Shown here one piece after another: positions 54,776 through 64,000 of a stretch of 64,000 bases of DNA. The translations under genes and the position numbers were made by a program. Position 1 is the stretch's first letter, and every line of letters starts with the position of its first letter. The notes beneath the pieces are model-generated. The model saw only the letters and a program-made list of their open reading frames with translations. It did not search any database and was not told the DNA's origin. Source of the DNA: Pseudoips prasinana (lineage: Eukaryota; Arthropoda; Insecta; Lepidoptera; Nolidae); assembly GCA_951640165.1 (NCBI GenBank), contig OX621252.1:28789934-28853933 (forward strand), written 5' to 3'.

Positions 54776-54992
54776 TTTAATATTAATGATATAATTAAAT
54801 GTTTGTTTTTTTTTATTTAAAATTGTAATTAAATTCTGTATTTGACATAGATAAGCTGTATTGTAAATAATTTAATTTGTATTAGCTAATTTAACAACGT
54901 ATTTGCATGCCCTTGAGCAAAATATGAGGACTTTATATTTTGTTAACATCTTTATAACCATATTTTGAGCAAATAAAGAAATTGAATTGAAT

Positions 54993-55500
54993 TGAAAAAA
55001 AAATAATTAAAAGACGTAGCATTAAAGCAGGTTATTAAAGTAGAAGGGTCCTATAGTTACTACAATTTCTTCCAGTATGGAGACGATTGACGAAGAAAAG
55101 GAGAGACAGGGTAGATAAGTGTAACAAAATATGTAATATAAATGTAAACTTACAATAAAATAAAAACAAAAAATTACATAAAAGAATTAAAAATAGTTAA
55201 AGAAAGCAGGGATGCGTTAAAAAACAAAAGGATGCAGCGGTAAATAAATGTAGGTTACCTACAAAGATAAATAATTTTACTTAATTTTTTAAATGTCAAT
55301 TAATTGAGCTTGTGGGCAGTACGTTCCACAGGTACACAGACTTCACTGTAAAAGATTTGAAGTAATAATTTGTGAAGTGAATGTTTTGGTTTGTTACGTA
55401 TCTTGATCTCATGTAAATTTATTTATATTTAGATAACAAATCAAATGGTCGACCTGTGTTACTACCATTCTTACATCTGAGACCTAAAACAATTATTTAT
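54993..55500 (-). mobile_element. Decayed LINE 3' fragment
   Basis: GACTTCACTGTAAAAGATTT with GTACGTTCCACAGGTACAC (55315-55360) and ACAATTTCTTCCAGTATGG (55060) follow the order of the LINE fragment at 53930-54652. It lies directly beside the AATTG tail of the larger LINE. Confidence 0.45.
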
Positions 55501-55554
55501 ATTTTAAACTATAGAGAAAGACTACAAATTTCTTAAAGGGGAATTAAAAAATCT

Positions 55555-55582
55555 ATGTATATATATATATATATATATATTG
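55555..55582. repeat. TA microsatellite
   Basis: About 13 TA dinucleotides in a row. Confidence 0.9.
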
Positions 55583-55701
55583 AAATTCTTCTGTCCAATT
55601 TATATACCTTCCTACTTTTCTATCAGAATTTTATTTTTTTATTCGCACCATCTTCTTCTCAAGCTGTTCTACAATATTAATAACACCTTCATAATAAATT
55701 T

Positions 55702-55785
55702 CACGGGCTGGTTGGCATGGTTGGAAAATGTTTGCCTTTTACGCCGCAGGTGTTGTGGGTTCGATTCCCACTCAGGACAAGTAAA
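55702..55785 (+). mobile_element. SINE family A head only
   Basis: CGGGCTGGTTGGCATGGTTG and GTGGGTTCGATTCCCACTC; the body is absent. Confidence 0.75.
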
Positions 55786-56444
55786 AAAAAATATTGTCCC
55801 ACAATCTCAGTACAGAAGAAGCCTTGCTACCGAATTTCCTTACATAAATTACATTCAAAAATATTACTTGACAATTTATTAGTCTACTCCAATTTAAATA
55901 GTCACGTAGTAGTGAAGTACGTCTTCATACCAAGAAATCAGACATCCGACACATAACTATCACAAAATCAACTAACAAAAGCCGATACAAGTGACACCGT
56001 ACATTATGCTAGAAACTAGAGCCGCAATGTTTTTGATCCGCAGCAATCAATCTGCCGGGCTTCAGTGTGATGGGCATCCATCATGATTAGCTGGATTGAC
56101 GATCCACCCATTATACTCAGATTTTTTCGTTGGTAAATTTAAAAATCAATTTTGGTGAGAGATTTTAATGTGGATACTATATCGGACGCAAATAAATGTA
56201 AGTAGAATTGAGAACCTTCAGTCTAGTAGATAATCCTACTTTTTCTGAGTCTTAGTATATTTTATACAAGGACTCAACATTATTGTTTGGATGGGGTAGA
56301 ATAATGTGCGTCTTCACTGTACGCTGGGAATGATATTAAATGTTCTGAACTTCAATTTATTTTTATTTGTGAACTTCAAATTATTTTTATTGAATGGCAA
56401 GTCGCAAAATAAGTGAGAATTGATAAGATTAGATATCCATCTAT
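55786..56444. other. No feature recognised
   Basis: AT-rich without convincing ORFs or shared repeats. Confidence 0.4.
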
Positions 56445-56690
56445 AGTTGGCGTGGTTGGTAGATGCTTGCTTTTCACGTGGTAGGTCGTGAGTTCAATTC
56501 CCACTAAGGACAGATATTTGTGTGCCTGAACAGGTCTGTTTGTCCCAAGGCTGGGTGTAATTATCTATTCTATTAGTATGTATTCTCAAAAGAATAGAAG
56601 TTATGTAGTAAATCAGTTATCTGGTTTCCATAGCACAAGTTCTGCTTAGTTTGGGATCAGATGGCCGTGAAGGAATAATGTACCACGACA
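56445..56690 (+). mobile_element. SINE family A
   Basis: TAGTTGGCGTGGTTGGTAGA, GAGTTCAATTCCCAC (diverged B box), body to GATGGCCGTGAAGGAATAAT. Confidence 0.83.
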
Positions 56691-57047
56691 GCCCCCTGTG
56701 CAGAGGGTGCATTGAAAATGAAGAAAGCACACGTACTGCTACACTGCAAAAGTGTTGCTTACCAACAAGTATCACGCACAATGGCCCAATTAGGAAGCTA
56801 AGTGCGGAAATCTATCGCCCAACTAACTAACTAACTATGTACCACGATGTGGATGATCAAGGAAACCTGTGCCCAGCAGGTGATGATGGTGATGATGATT
56901 AGCATTAATAACCTGGACGGTGTGGAAGTCTAGGATTGCTAATATAGATACCCTTGTTGCGATACAACTCTTCACAGTAGAATTTCTGGGAATCGTATAT
57001 ATCGGTCATAGCCAGATGCTGTCACCGGAGCGTAAGTGATCGCCGAG
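56691..57047. other. No gene recognised
   Basis: CAGCCCCCTGTGCAGAGGGT and following LINE-like words near 56700-56800 may be transposon coding debris but cannot be assigned. Confidence 0.35.
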
Positions 57048-57060
57048 GTTTAGCAACTAA

Positions 57061-57317
57061 TCTCAAAAATGGGAAATCATAAATTTAATCGTCCGGTGGG
57101 TCTCGAACCTGCACCATCTACGAATCCGGGGTAGGCGCTCTGCGTTAAGCTACGAACGATACACGCTGACAGATCAAATATAGGATTCCCTTGCTAACAC
57201 CCTTCCGGAGGATGTAGGTATTATCCATCGGTTTTGTTTTTCTAGAAACATGGCCGACTGAGATTAGATAAAACGCTTTGCATTGCGAATAATGCTATAA
57301 AATTCAAATTTAATAAA
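57061..57317 (-). mobile_element. SINE-like repeat, family E, copy 2
   Basis: The core (GTGGGTCTCGAACCTGCACC, CCGGGGTAGGCGCTCTGCGT) is near-identical to copy 1 (38686-38935). GTTTAGCAACTA occurs at both outer edges (about 57048-57059 and 57319-57330) as a 12-bp target duplication. Module A (CTTTGCATTGCGAATAATGC) is here to the right of the core and inverted relative to copy 1. Confidence 0.75.
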
Positions 57318-57330
57318 GTTTAGCAACTAG

Positions 57331-57410
57331 GTAAAAGATCAGTCCATAGATGGGTGACCACCAAAGTGGTTTAATTCCTGGGAGATTCCGTACTTCGGAG
57401 GAAAAATAGT
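57331..57410 (-). mobile_element. Repeat R5 fragment
   Basis: CAGTCCATAGATGGGTGACC and ACCAAAGTGGTTTAATT are the reverse complement of the middle of R5 (42395-42440). Confidence 0.65.
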
Positions 57411-57840
57411 TTATTAAATACAGAAATAGAAGTAATATAATAATGTTGGCCATGATTCGATAATCCAGTTACTGTAGGTATCCATTATGCATAATTGTCG
57501 GATAACAGACAGCTGGCTTTGGGGACGGTGTCTATTCGGTTACGTCAATTCGATTGAAGACGAGTCGGTGCCACGTCACTTAAACGTTGACATTTATAGC
57601 GTCTTAATTATGTAAGCAGTTAGAGCGGATTTTGTAGAGCTAGTGTTTCCACTGATATGGTGATAACAGTTCTGTCTTCCATCTAAAAATGATGCGTCGT
57701 GGATCACTTAATATACAAATAGATATTCGTTTTTCTTTGACTCAGTAAACGCATCTGGACTAGGCAAAAGCCAACCTACCAAAAATGCTATGAGTATTGT
57801 ATAACTATTTGTCTCAAACAAGCGACTAACAATAATTAGT

Positions 57841-60800
57841 CATCATCATCATATCAGCCGAAAGACGTCCACTGCTGGACAAAGGCCTCCCCCAAAGATC
57901 TCCACAATTGCCGGTCTTGCGCTATCCGCATCCAGCGATTTCCAGCGACCCGCACAAGATCATTGGTCCATCTTGTAGGGGGCCTGCCCACGCTGCGTCT
58001 TCCGGTTCGTGGTCGCCACTCGAGAACCTTTCTGCCCCAACGGCCGTCGGCTCTGCGAGCTATGTGCCCTGCCCACTGCCACTTCAGCTTGGCAATTCTT
58101 CGGGCTATGTCAGTGACTTTGGTTCGCCTGCGGATTTCGACATTTCTGATGCGATCCCTCAGGGAAACTCCGAGCATAGCCCTCTCCATTGCTCTTTGGG
58201 TGACCTTGAGCCTTCTAATAAGGCCCATAGTGAGCGACCACGTCTCTGTTCCGTATGTCATCACTGGCAACACACACTGGTCGAAGACTTTCGACTTGAG
58301 ACACTGCGGTATTTTGGACGAGAAGATGTTACGTAGCTTCCCGAACGCTGCCCATCCGAGTTGGATTCTACGATTGACCTCCTTCTCGAAGTTGGACCTA
58401 CCTAGTTGGATGGTCTGTCCTAGGTAAATATAGTTCTCTACAACTTCGAGTGCAGAGTCACCAACTTTCAATTGAGTGGGTGTAACATGGACGTTTGACA
58501 TGATTTTCGTCTTATCCATGTTCATTTTCAGACCCACTTGTTGAGAGACTCTGCTGAGGTCATCGAGCATTGTACCGAGGTCTTCCATGGTCTCAGCCAT
58601 GACTACGATATCATCGGCAAATCGAAGGTGAGTGATGTACTCGCCATTGACATTGATGCCAAAGCCTTTCCAGTCCAGAAGCTTGAAGACGTCTTCCAAT
58701 GCAGCGGTGAACAGTTTCGGAGATATAACATCTCCCTGTCTCACGCCTCGCTGCAAGTGGATAGGTTTCGAGATCTGGTCCTGGAGTCGCACTGACATAC
58801 AAACACTTTATCACCTCGATATACCGGTAGTCAATTTGGCACCTTATGAGAGACCTCAGCACGGCCCATGTTTCGATAGAATCAAAGGCTTTCTCATAGT
58901 CCACAAACGCTAAGCACAGTGGCTTGTTATACTCTTCGGTCTTCTGTATAACTTACCGCAGCGTATATATGTGGTCTATGGTGCTAAAGCCTTTTCGGAA
59001 ACCGGCTTGTTCGGGAGGCTGGAAGTCGTCAAACCTGCGCGCGAGACCGTTCGTAACGACCCTCGAAAACAACTTGTAAACATGGCTTAGCAGTGTGATG
59101 GGTCTATAATTCTTCAATAGGGTTTTGTCGCCCTTTTTGAAGAAGAGCACCACCACACTTCTGTGCCATGCTTGTGGCGTTTGACCATCTAGTATGACGG
59201 AGTTAAATAACTTCTGAAGGGCCCGTAGGATTGGTGTACCACCCGCCTTCAGAAGCTCTGCTGTAACTCCATCATCACCAGGCGCCTTGTTGTTCTTGAG
59301 TTGTTTGAGAGCCATTCTAATCTCGTACAGGCTGACGTCCGGGATGTCTTCGGTGTAATGTCGGGTTAGTCGTGCTCTGGGATCTGAGGCATGACTTTTG
59401 ACAGGTGGCTGTGTTGTCGTATATAACTGTCCGTAGAACTTCTCGATCTCTCCCAGCAACTCAGGTTTAGACGTGACGATTCTACCATCCTCAGTCTTCA
59501 GCTTCGTCAGTTGGCTCTGTCCAACAGACAGAGCTCTTGCGAACACTTTAGAGCCTTTGTTTCGCTCGATGGCCTCTTTAATACTAATTGTATTAAATTG
59601 CCGCGTGTCACGAGTCAAAGACTTTGAGATCTGTCTGTTGAGCTGCCGATATCTGGTAGCATCATCTGAGGATGTCAGAACCATTTTCCGTCTATCTTCC
59701 ATAAGTTGCAGGGTAAAGTCAGAGATCTTTTTAGTTCTGTTTGTACGGCGGGCCTTGAAGACCTTAGACCCAGCCATATGGACAGCTTCTACGAGCCTAT
59801 CATAGTATGAGTCCACTTCCTCGCAGTCTGCTAGGCATTCGAAACGGTTTTGCAGTTCGAGCTGAAATGGTTCGGGGTTTTGGACGTGGATAGGTAAAGT
59901 TCGGAGCGTAGACTTTATCAGTCGGGACCTCTGGAGTTTGACATTAAGGTTCAATGAGCCTCTGACCAGTCTGTGATCGCTCCCGGTTTTAACCGCATTG
60001 ATCACGGAGACATCATTGAACATCTGTCGTCTCGTCGACAAGATAAAGTCTATCTCATTTTCAGTTTTACCATCGGGGCTCACCCAGGTCCATTTGCGGT
60101 GATCCGGCTTCCTGAAGAAGGAATTCATCATAAAGAGTCCCTCCTTCTCCATGAAGTCGGCCAACATTTGGCCCCGGGGGTTCCGGTCACCAGTTCCAAA
60201 TTGCCCCACTCTCAGCTCATTACCGAATCGTTTGCCCAGCTTCGCGTTAAAGTCCCCCATGACCACAGTGAAATAGGAGTTAGAGGTATGTATGGCTCTG
60301 GATATGTCCTCATACATAACCTCGACCGCATCGTCGGAGTGTGTCGAAGTGGGTGCGTATACCTGTATAACCTTCAACGAATACCGCTTGGTGATTCTGA
60401 GTATAAGGTACGCAACCCTCGTCGACACACTCTCGATTTTCACTAGGTTGTTCACGAGGGACTTGTGGACTATGAACCCGACACCACCTTGGGATATTTG
60501 GTCACCCTCCCGGTAATAGAGCAGGTTTCCGGATTTCAGTATTATCGAGTCCTCCCCCTCTCTTCGGACTTCAGATAATCCTACAATATCCCAATGTAAC
60601 CTGCTCAATTCTTCCTCCAGTTCGGTTATCTTCTCGTCGGACCGCAGTGTACGTGTGTTATATGTTGCCAGGGCCAGAGGTCGTCGGTGTTGGTAACGCG
60701 GAATCTGCCGGGGATTCTTAGCACCCCCTGCCCTGCCGTAACCACGCCTGTTACCACGGCTGGGAATAGCAGGGCTGCCGGGGACTGGGGGCCGCGGTTT

Positions 60801-60981
60801 GGTTGTGTCCATCATTTGAGGGGATTTGCCATAATCGCCACGCTTGGCAGACGGGTAAGGTGGACATGGTACTCAAGAGAACGCTGCTGCCCGTTCTCTG
60901 GTATATATTCCCTCGGGGCGACTTTTACGTCCCCCACGGGATGAGAGGGGGTGGTGATATTCTTAGGCCGTCACCACACAG
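57841..60981 (-). mobile_element. Near full-length RTE LINE
   Basis: A 3.14-kb minus-strand element with an 11-bp target duplication CAATAATTAGT at 57830-57840 and 60982-60992. The 3' end is the short CATCATCATC tail (as seen on the plus strand), and the 5' UTR extends about 165 bp beyond the ORF start. Size, single ORF and tail type fit the RTE clade. High identity to fragments at 8061-8402 and 10293-10667 shows this family amplified recently. Confidence 0.94.
57854..60815 (-). pseudogene. RTE polymerase: endonuclease and reverse transcriptase, two lesions
   Basis: A single ORF encodes an AP-type endonuclease and reverse transcriptase. In the first 620 codons (60815 down to 58956) the nuclease residues N53, E82 (GLSEVRREGE), Y153, D188 and N190 (MGDFNAKLG), D256, D280 and H281 (GSDHRLVRG) are all present. 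The RT start NNKAPGDDGVTAELL and NYRPITLLSHVYKLF follows. A TAA stop at 58953-58955 breaks it, but the same frame continues with VIQKTEEYNK and DYEKAFDS (catalytic aspartate), so this is one nonsense change. Near 58795 a small deletion shifts the frame. The last 314 codons carry GVRQGDVISPKLF and FADD (residues 60-63) and a basic C-terminus ending at 57854. Not translatable as one protein. Confidence 0.94.
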
Positions 60982-61129
60982 CAATAATTAGTAAGTGTTT
61001 CGATTATCACGAATCTGTGCATGTTGTGACACCTTAATAAACTGCGCATTTGATTTTAATTTTTAAGTGTTGTATTTAGACTAGCAATAATGTAACAGTT
61101 ACTGGTTGTCCTAAATAAATAAATAAATT

Positions 61130-61880
61130 AGATATTTATTTATAATAATAATAATAATTTTAATTGCCAAAAAAAGAAGTACAGTGAATCTCGAACAATA
61201 ATTTTGTTGGGATTTGTATATTACATTTAATGTCCGATTTAATACCGAAACTCCCCGCACTCGGCTAGGCCTGTCCTGCAGGAAGTTTCTTTTCCCTGTT
61301 ATTAATTTTAATAATTGTACGTATAAACTTAAAATAACAATAAATTAAAAAGAAAGTAATAGTACACAAAAGAAGTAAAATACAAATGGTTTGAACTTTG
61401 AATCAGACAGTAACAGCAGTATAAGGATATTCGCTAAGTTATTATTTTCAGTAGGGATTCGGTATCTTCGTAGGTCCAAGTAATAAGTTCTTTATTTAAA
61501 ACAATTCTAGCATCACAGAAGCTCAAGGTGTGCAGTTTGATGGATTTATTAACTTTGTTATAAATGAACCGTTCATTTATAACAAAGTTAAGTTAGTTTT
61601 AGGTAGGCGCAGTATCTTCTTGCGAACGTTGTTTTGACCGGGATATTTGGGAGGCTAAAGACACGTTTCCTAACCATCTCCTCATATTTGTCGGTTGCAA
61701 GTAATTCTTTATGACACAATAGAGTTATTTTTCGTAATAAACAGCCGTCTGATGCTGAGAACACTGGATTATATATACAATTTGGTGGTTGGGTACCTAA
61801 AGGGCTTCCTTAGCATCGTTTTTAATACGGCGCGTTGAGCTCGTTCCAACACTATCATATGGGTCGAACAATTTTTTTAA
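61130..61880 (-). mobile_element. LINE 3' relic
   Basis: From 61875 down, one minus-strand frame reads HMIVLERAQRAVLKTMLRKP. After a frame change it continues KELLATDKYEEMVRKRVFSL, then KTTFARRYCAYLKLT and a stop near 61594. This has the look of the C-terminal part of a Jockey-group polymerase. A 3' UTR of about 450 bp ends in AAT repeats near 61140, with a perfect hairpin at 61549-61591. Confidence 0.6.
61549..61591. repeat. Perfect palindrome, 21-nt arms
   Basis: Arms 61549-61569 and 61571-61591 around one base; it sits at the end of the coding part of the LINE relic. Confidence 0.9.
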
Positions 61881-61899
61881 TTTTTTTTATTTATTTATT

Positions 61900-62128
61900 T
61901 ACTACCTAAGCACCCCAAACTAAGCAAGGCTTGTACTATGGGTACCAGACGACGATATACATACTTATATAGATAGATAAATACTTATATACATAGAAAA
62001 GATCCATGACTCAGAAACACATATTCGTGCTAATCACACAAATATTTGCATTTGCCGGGTTTCGAACCCAGGACCACCAGCTTCGTAGGCAGGAGCACTA
62101 CCTACCTAGACTACGGTGACCGTCTAAT
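61900..62128 (-). mobile_element. SINE family C
   Basis: Minus-strand copy; the body has GGTACCAGACGACGATATAC, head GGTTCGAAACCCGG (B box) to GGTCACCGTAGTCTAGGTAG near 62128. The 3' tail is truncated against a T-rich run. Confidence 0.83.
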
Positions 62129-62373
62129 CCACCAGGCATAACTAGTATATCATAATTAGCTAGGATTCTCTCAGAAATTAGAACAAATACTGGTTAAGTG
62201 ATAGTCAGACTTACGCACCGAGAGTTCCGTGTCTTATTTACGACTAGGCGAAAAACTAGTTACTTAGTTGATCAAACTTAAAAAATATGGTTTTTATTAT
62301 GTTATTAATACTGTACAAGATAGAAACACCACTATATGTTACTTGTAATATTTAACTAAACATTTATCAACTA
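62129..62373. other. No feature recognised
   Basis: AT-rich spacer between a SINE and a Helitron. Confidence 0.35.
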
Positions 62374-62686
62374 CTGGCTGTGCCCCGCGGTTTTACCCGC
62401 GTAAAATTTTACAAATTATCACAGCTCCTCCCCCGTAGGTGATAGCGTGATAATATGTAGCCTATATGTTGACCCGACCTCTCAGTGATATTCATGCAAA
62501 ATTTGGAGCAAATCCATGCAGTACTTTTTGAGTTTAGCCCGGACATACATACAGACAAACAGACAAAAATTCTAACAACTATATTTTTGGGTTCGCTATC
62601 GATGGTAGATCACGCCCCAAGTATCCTTTAAAAGAAATATTCAATGTACAGTTTGGACTTTCCTACGATTTTATTTTATGTATAGA
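62374..62686 (-). mobile_element. Short Helitron, TCTATACA type
   Basis: The minus strand starts TCTATACATAAAATAAAATC and ends ACGCGGGTAAAACCGCGGGG with CACAGCCAG. It is related to 5168-5472 over its length; the CTRR end is mutated. Confidence 0.77.
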
Positions 62687-62694
62687 TAAACTGG

Positions 62695-63009
62695 TTGTTT
62701 CAGATTAGATGTCCTATCATCTTACCCCTTCTTGATTCTATGTGTTTGAAAATTTGTCGTTCTTCATTTACTCTTTTTAATATCTCTTCATTGATGATCT
62801 TTTATGTCCAGGACACTTTCTCCATTACCAGTACCTTTCCAAAGACTTCCAACTATTCCCTGTCTTTTGTCTTTTTGGTATGGAACCGTAAAAGAAAACG
62901 TGAAAGTCAGCCTAGTGAAAAAGCACCTTGCAGGACATTTAGAAGTGCAAGAAGGGTGAGAAAAGATAAAGGAGAAAGAGAGAGAAGAGAAATAGCATCC
63001 AAGCTATAA
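62695..63009 (+). CDS. Hypothetical ORF (104 aa), doubtful
   Basis: Open frame with a hydrophobic first half and a strongly basic, charged end (WNRKRKRESQPSEK, RKDKGERERREIASKL). No family is recognised. The charged tail is encoded by purine-rich DNA and may be low-complexity; the frame could be chance. Confidence 0.15.
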   Translation: MFQIRCPIILPLLDSMCLKICRSSFTLFNISSLMIFYVQDTFSITSTFPKTSNYSLSFVFLVWNRKRKRESQPSEKAPCRTFRSARRVRKDKGERERREIASKL

Positions 63010-63184
63010 TAGAAATGACTAGTTACCTAATTAGCTAGCTTAAGTTTATGTCAAAGAGATTTTGAATGTTTATCGTAGTATTAATTAACTTCCAGTGTGT
63101 ATTAAATATGTATACCAAACATTATTTCGCATAATTTAACATTTTGATAACCTAGACTAAAGGTTGAGAGGCTGCGGTTGCAAA

Positions 63185-63280
63185 GCGAACATCTAGCCCC
63201 AAAAACGTGAAATCATAAATTTAATCATCCAACGGAATTTGAGCCAACATCCTCTACAAATCCGGGGTACCGTTTGTAGT
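63185..63280 (-). mobile_element. SINE-like repeat family E, decayed
   Basis: AAATCATAAATTTAATCATC and ACAAATCCGGGGTACCG parallel 57070-57140 with many changes. Confidence 0.5.
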
Positions 63281-63284
63281 GTAA

Positions 63285-63590
63285 CTAAAAATAAAATAAA
63301 AAAGGTTTTTACTCACGTAGAATTTAAGGTTAAAAGCGCTTGTAAATAGTCAGATCATGTTTGTAGTAATAGAGTTGTATATATTATTATTTCTAGTAAC
63401 ATAGATATTTAGGTACACATTGTATTGATTGTATGGAAACATTTATAAAATTTATTTTATAATAGCAATGATATTTAGCTAGCTCGTATCAAGTTATTGT
63501 CAAGAGATTATGTTTAAGTTTAATTATCTGTTTTAAGGCTAATATTTTACTACATATTTTCGATGGTTCTGTCTATATTAAGGTATTATT
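63285..63590 (-). mobile_element. LINE 3' UTR fragment, tail family R4
   Basis: AAATAAAATAAAAAAGGTTT, ACTCACGTAGAA, AAGCGCTTGTAAATAGTCAG to TTCGATGGTTCTGTCTATAT; about 300 bp shared with 4045-4345. Confidence 0.65.
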
Positions 63591-63840
63591 ATTATGACGG
63601 ACCTTGTGTTAATAACGACGGTCGCGCTTTAATGTTACCACCGGATCCAATGTGGTTACTATGATCTAAAATCTACTAAAACGCTAAACTGACTTCGCTA
63701 ATCTAAGATTCTCACTCTGTCGCGTGAATATCACTTTCGATGCGACACAGCTCCCCAAGAGATGTCACACGATCGTTAATGGCACTGCAACAAGTCTGTA
63801 TCTGCGTTCCTTAGGAAAGGTCCAAATCTTTTTTAATTAT
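63591..63840. other. No gene recognised
   Basis: GACGGACCTTGTGTT at 63596 recurs near 4500, following R4 in both places, so it may belong to the same LINE. Confidence 0.35.
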
Positions 63841-64000
63841 AATATTAATAATATCTCGGGACAATGTCACACAGATCATCCTAGCCCCAAACTAAGCAAA
63901 ACTTGTACTATGGGTACCAAGCGACGATATACATACTCATATAGATAGATAAATACTTATATACATAGAAAACATCCATGACTCAGAAACAAATATTCGT
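63841..64000 (-). mobile_element. SINE family C, cut by window end
   Basis: The tail AATAATATCTCGGGACAATG and body GGTACCAAGCGACGATATAC are present; the tRNA head lies beyond the window. Confidence 0.83.

Larger units (their letters stand above)
49330..54992 (+). mobile_element. Long CR1/Jockey-group LINE, nearly full length
   Basis: It has two ORFs, a 5' UTR-like leader and a 3' UTR ending AATAAAGAAATTGAATTGAA, with an AATTG-type tail near 54992. ORF1 (49908-51150) and ORF2 (51197-54775) are each broken by few lesions, and a second LINE fragment (53930-54652) is inserted in ORF2. The left boundary is not resolved; no target duplication was found, and 49330 is an estimate. The esterase-like ORF1 and the AP endonuclease plus reverse transcriptase without RNase H point to the CR1/Kiri/Daphne part of the Jockey superfamily. 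Confidence 0.85.

Noticed and set aside
57908..58427. Plus-strand ORFs of 142 and 154 codons
   Set aside because: They are shadows on the opposite strand of the RTE polymerase. The ORFs at 58538-58913, 59473-59805 and 59973-60516 are likewise.

Overview
The window looks like gene-poor, AT-rich nuclear DNA from a moth or butterfly. The case for Lepidoptera is the repeat content: short Helitrons ending in the hairpin-plus-CTAGT terminus familiar from lepidopteran genomes, an RTE LINE whose 3' end carries CATCAT (read on the plus strand), and several tRNA-derived SINE families. I cannot name a species. I see no rRNA, no convincing functional tRNA gene, no CRISPR array, no viral gene and no recognisable host gene. 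The only non-transposon coding candidates are short, unidentified ORFs; the best is 18797-19201 on the minus strand.

Layout. 1-4.1 kb holds SINEs, one interrupted by a hairpin-bearing insertion and one nested in another SINE, plus a LINE 3' fragment. 4.8-10.7 kb holds a duplicated segment around a Helitron, an internally deleted RTE derivative, a Helitron with a minisatellite, and a 5'-truncated RTE copy with a scrambled 5' end. 11.4-12.4 kb is a tandem array. 12.8-18.6 kb holds palindromes, a LINE C-terminal relic, a repeat inserted in a LINE tail, and two MITEs. 20.5-26.2 kb is dense in Helitrons and SINEs. 26.66-27.95 kb is a complete mariner with an uninterrupted transposase. 28-34 kb holds LINE and RTE relics, a 3 x 147 bp array, a GC-rich MITE, and a MITE nested in an RTE relic. 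34-48 kb is scattered SINE, LINE and RTE debris. 49.3-55.0 kb is a long CR1/Jockey-group LINE with a second LINE fragment inserted in its ORF2. 57.84-60.98 kb is a nearly full-length RTE LINE with target-site duplications. 61-64 kb holds LINE, SINE and Helitron remnants.

How the parts work together: the RTE and CR1-group LINEs encode, or recently encoded, endonuclease and reverse transcriptase that could have mobilised the SINEs and hybrid RTE derivatives. The mariner encodes its own cut-and-paste transposase. The short Helitrons and MITEs encode nothing and would need enzymes from elsewhere.

The most unusual signal is the number of short-spacer inverted duplications (at least 18, arms 10-98 nt). 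Several can be shown, by comparison with sister copies in this window, to be secondary inversions of the local sequence. This suggests repeated fold-back template switching, or an assembly/library artefact, and deserves checking.
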